Assembly (NCBI GenBank): GCA_007116835.1
Contig: SKHS01000064.1
Coordinates: 1-6,104 of the forward strand
Length of the DNA stretch: 6,104 nucleotides
Origin: Halomonas sp.
Lineage (GTDB): Bacteria > Pseudomonadota > Gammaproteobacteria > Pseudomonadales > Halomonadaceae
Direction: 5' to 3'
A program made the translations under genes and the position numbers. The notes beneath the pieces are model-generated. The model did not search any database, was not told where the DNA came from, and worked only from the letters and a program-made list of their open reading frames with translations. This document shows, one piece after another, positions 5,646 through 6,104 of this stretch; position 1 is the first letter of the stretch; each line of letters starts with the position of its first letter.

Positions 5646-6104
5646 ATGTTTAAGCGCTATTTTCCTATTCTCACGTGGTTGCCCCACTACCATAAGCGCC
5701 TGCTTGGCGCCGATGTGTTGGCTGGATTAATCGTTACGGTAATGGTTATTCCGCAGTCGCTGGCCTATGCCCTACTAGCGGGATTACCTGCCGTTGTTGG
5801 TTTGTATGCCAGCATTTTGCCGCAGCTAATGTATACCTTATTAGGTACCAGCCGCACTCTGGCCGTGGGGCCGGTGGCAATTATTGCCTTAATGACCGGG
5901 GCTGCACTCTCGTCGGTAGCGGTTCCCGGCAGCTCTGATTACCTGCAAGCGGCGCTGGTACTTTCGCTGCTATCTGGGGGGCTGTTAGTTGCGATGGGCG
6001 CGTTAAAAATGGGCTTTTTTAGCAACTTTTTAAGCCACCCAGTCATTTCCGGTTTTTTGACCGCCTCAGGTATGCTGATTGCGGTTAGTCAGTTGGGCAG
6101 CCTA
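5646..6104 (+). CDS. SulP-family anion transporter, N-terminal part (3' partial)
   Basis: Inner-membrane transporter of the SLC26/SulP family (sulfate, bicarbonate or dicarboxylate, usually with Na+ or H+). The frame is open from the ATG at 5646 to the last base, 153 codons; complete members have about 500-600 residues, ending in a cytoplasmic STAS domain that is outside the window. Family features are clear: N-terminal FPILTWLPHY, then ADVLAGLIVTVMVIPQSLAYALLAGLP (22-48; the PQS-AYA block of helix 1), GLYASILPQLMYTLLGTSRTLAVGPVA (52-78; the SulP signature region), and SHPVISGFLTASGMLIAVSQL near the end. At least four hydrophobic helices are visible. Substrate cannot be told from this part. 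It is divergent from the chemoreceptor gene, with a ribosome site AGGAG close to the start. No stop or frameshift is present in the visible part. Confidence 0.93.
   Translation, partial: MFKRYFPILTWLPHYHKRLLGADVLAGLIVTVMVIPQSLAYALLAGLPAVVGLYASILPQLMYTLLGTSRTLAVGPVAIIALMTGAALSSVAVPGSSDYLQAALVLSLLSGGLLVAMGALKMGFFSNFLSHPVISGFLTASGMLIAVSQLGSL

Noticed and set aside
1..6104. A new defence, mobile or biosynthetic system
   Set aside because: All six genes belong to well-known families, junctions look normal, and there are no direct repeats, integrase, transposase or composition shift visible by eye.

Overview
The window looks like ordinary chromosome of a gammaproteobacterium. A halophilic Halomonas/Vreelandella-type oceanospirillalean is my best guess, from protein character, moderate GC and the gene set; this is inference, because no rRNA or other marker is present. 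Six protein-coding genes are supported. No tRNA, rRNA, CRISPR, insertion sequence, prophage or integrase signal was seen.

Left part: the window opens inside yejF, the double-ATPase subunit of a Yej-type peptide ABC importer (1-1098, +, 5' end missing). A 168-bp gap follows, holding two hairpins. The stronger one is a rho-independent terminator for the genes read from the other strand. Those are yafV (omega-amidase of the nitrilase superfamily, start at 2786) and rsuA (16S rRNA pseudouridine-516 synthase). They form a minus-strand pair joined by a TAATG stop/start overlap.

Middle: a 72-bp AT-rich divergent spacer separates yafV from rarD (+, 2859-3767), a ten-helix EamA/DMT-family permease. 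The 3' end of rarD overlaps by 30 bp, head-on, the 3' end of a chemoreceptor gene (minus, start at 5405). The receptor has an N-terminal two-helix membrane hairpin with almost no periplasmic loop, a normal methyl-accepting signalling domain, and a soluble sensor-like domain placed after it at the C-terminus. It therefore probably reads a cytoplasmic signal.

Right part: a 240-bp divergent spacer precedes the first 153 codons of a SulP-family anion transporter (+, 5646 to window end, 3' truncated). The spacer has no convincing promoter but holds short inverted repeats and small overlapping reading frames.

The genes do not form one pathway. Peptide uptake, amide hydrolysis, rRNA modification, metabolite export, taxis and anion uptake are independent housekeeping or accessory functions. 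I found no evidence of a new multi-gene system. The most interesting item is the receptor architecture, followed by the head-on 3' overlap and the sulP leader.
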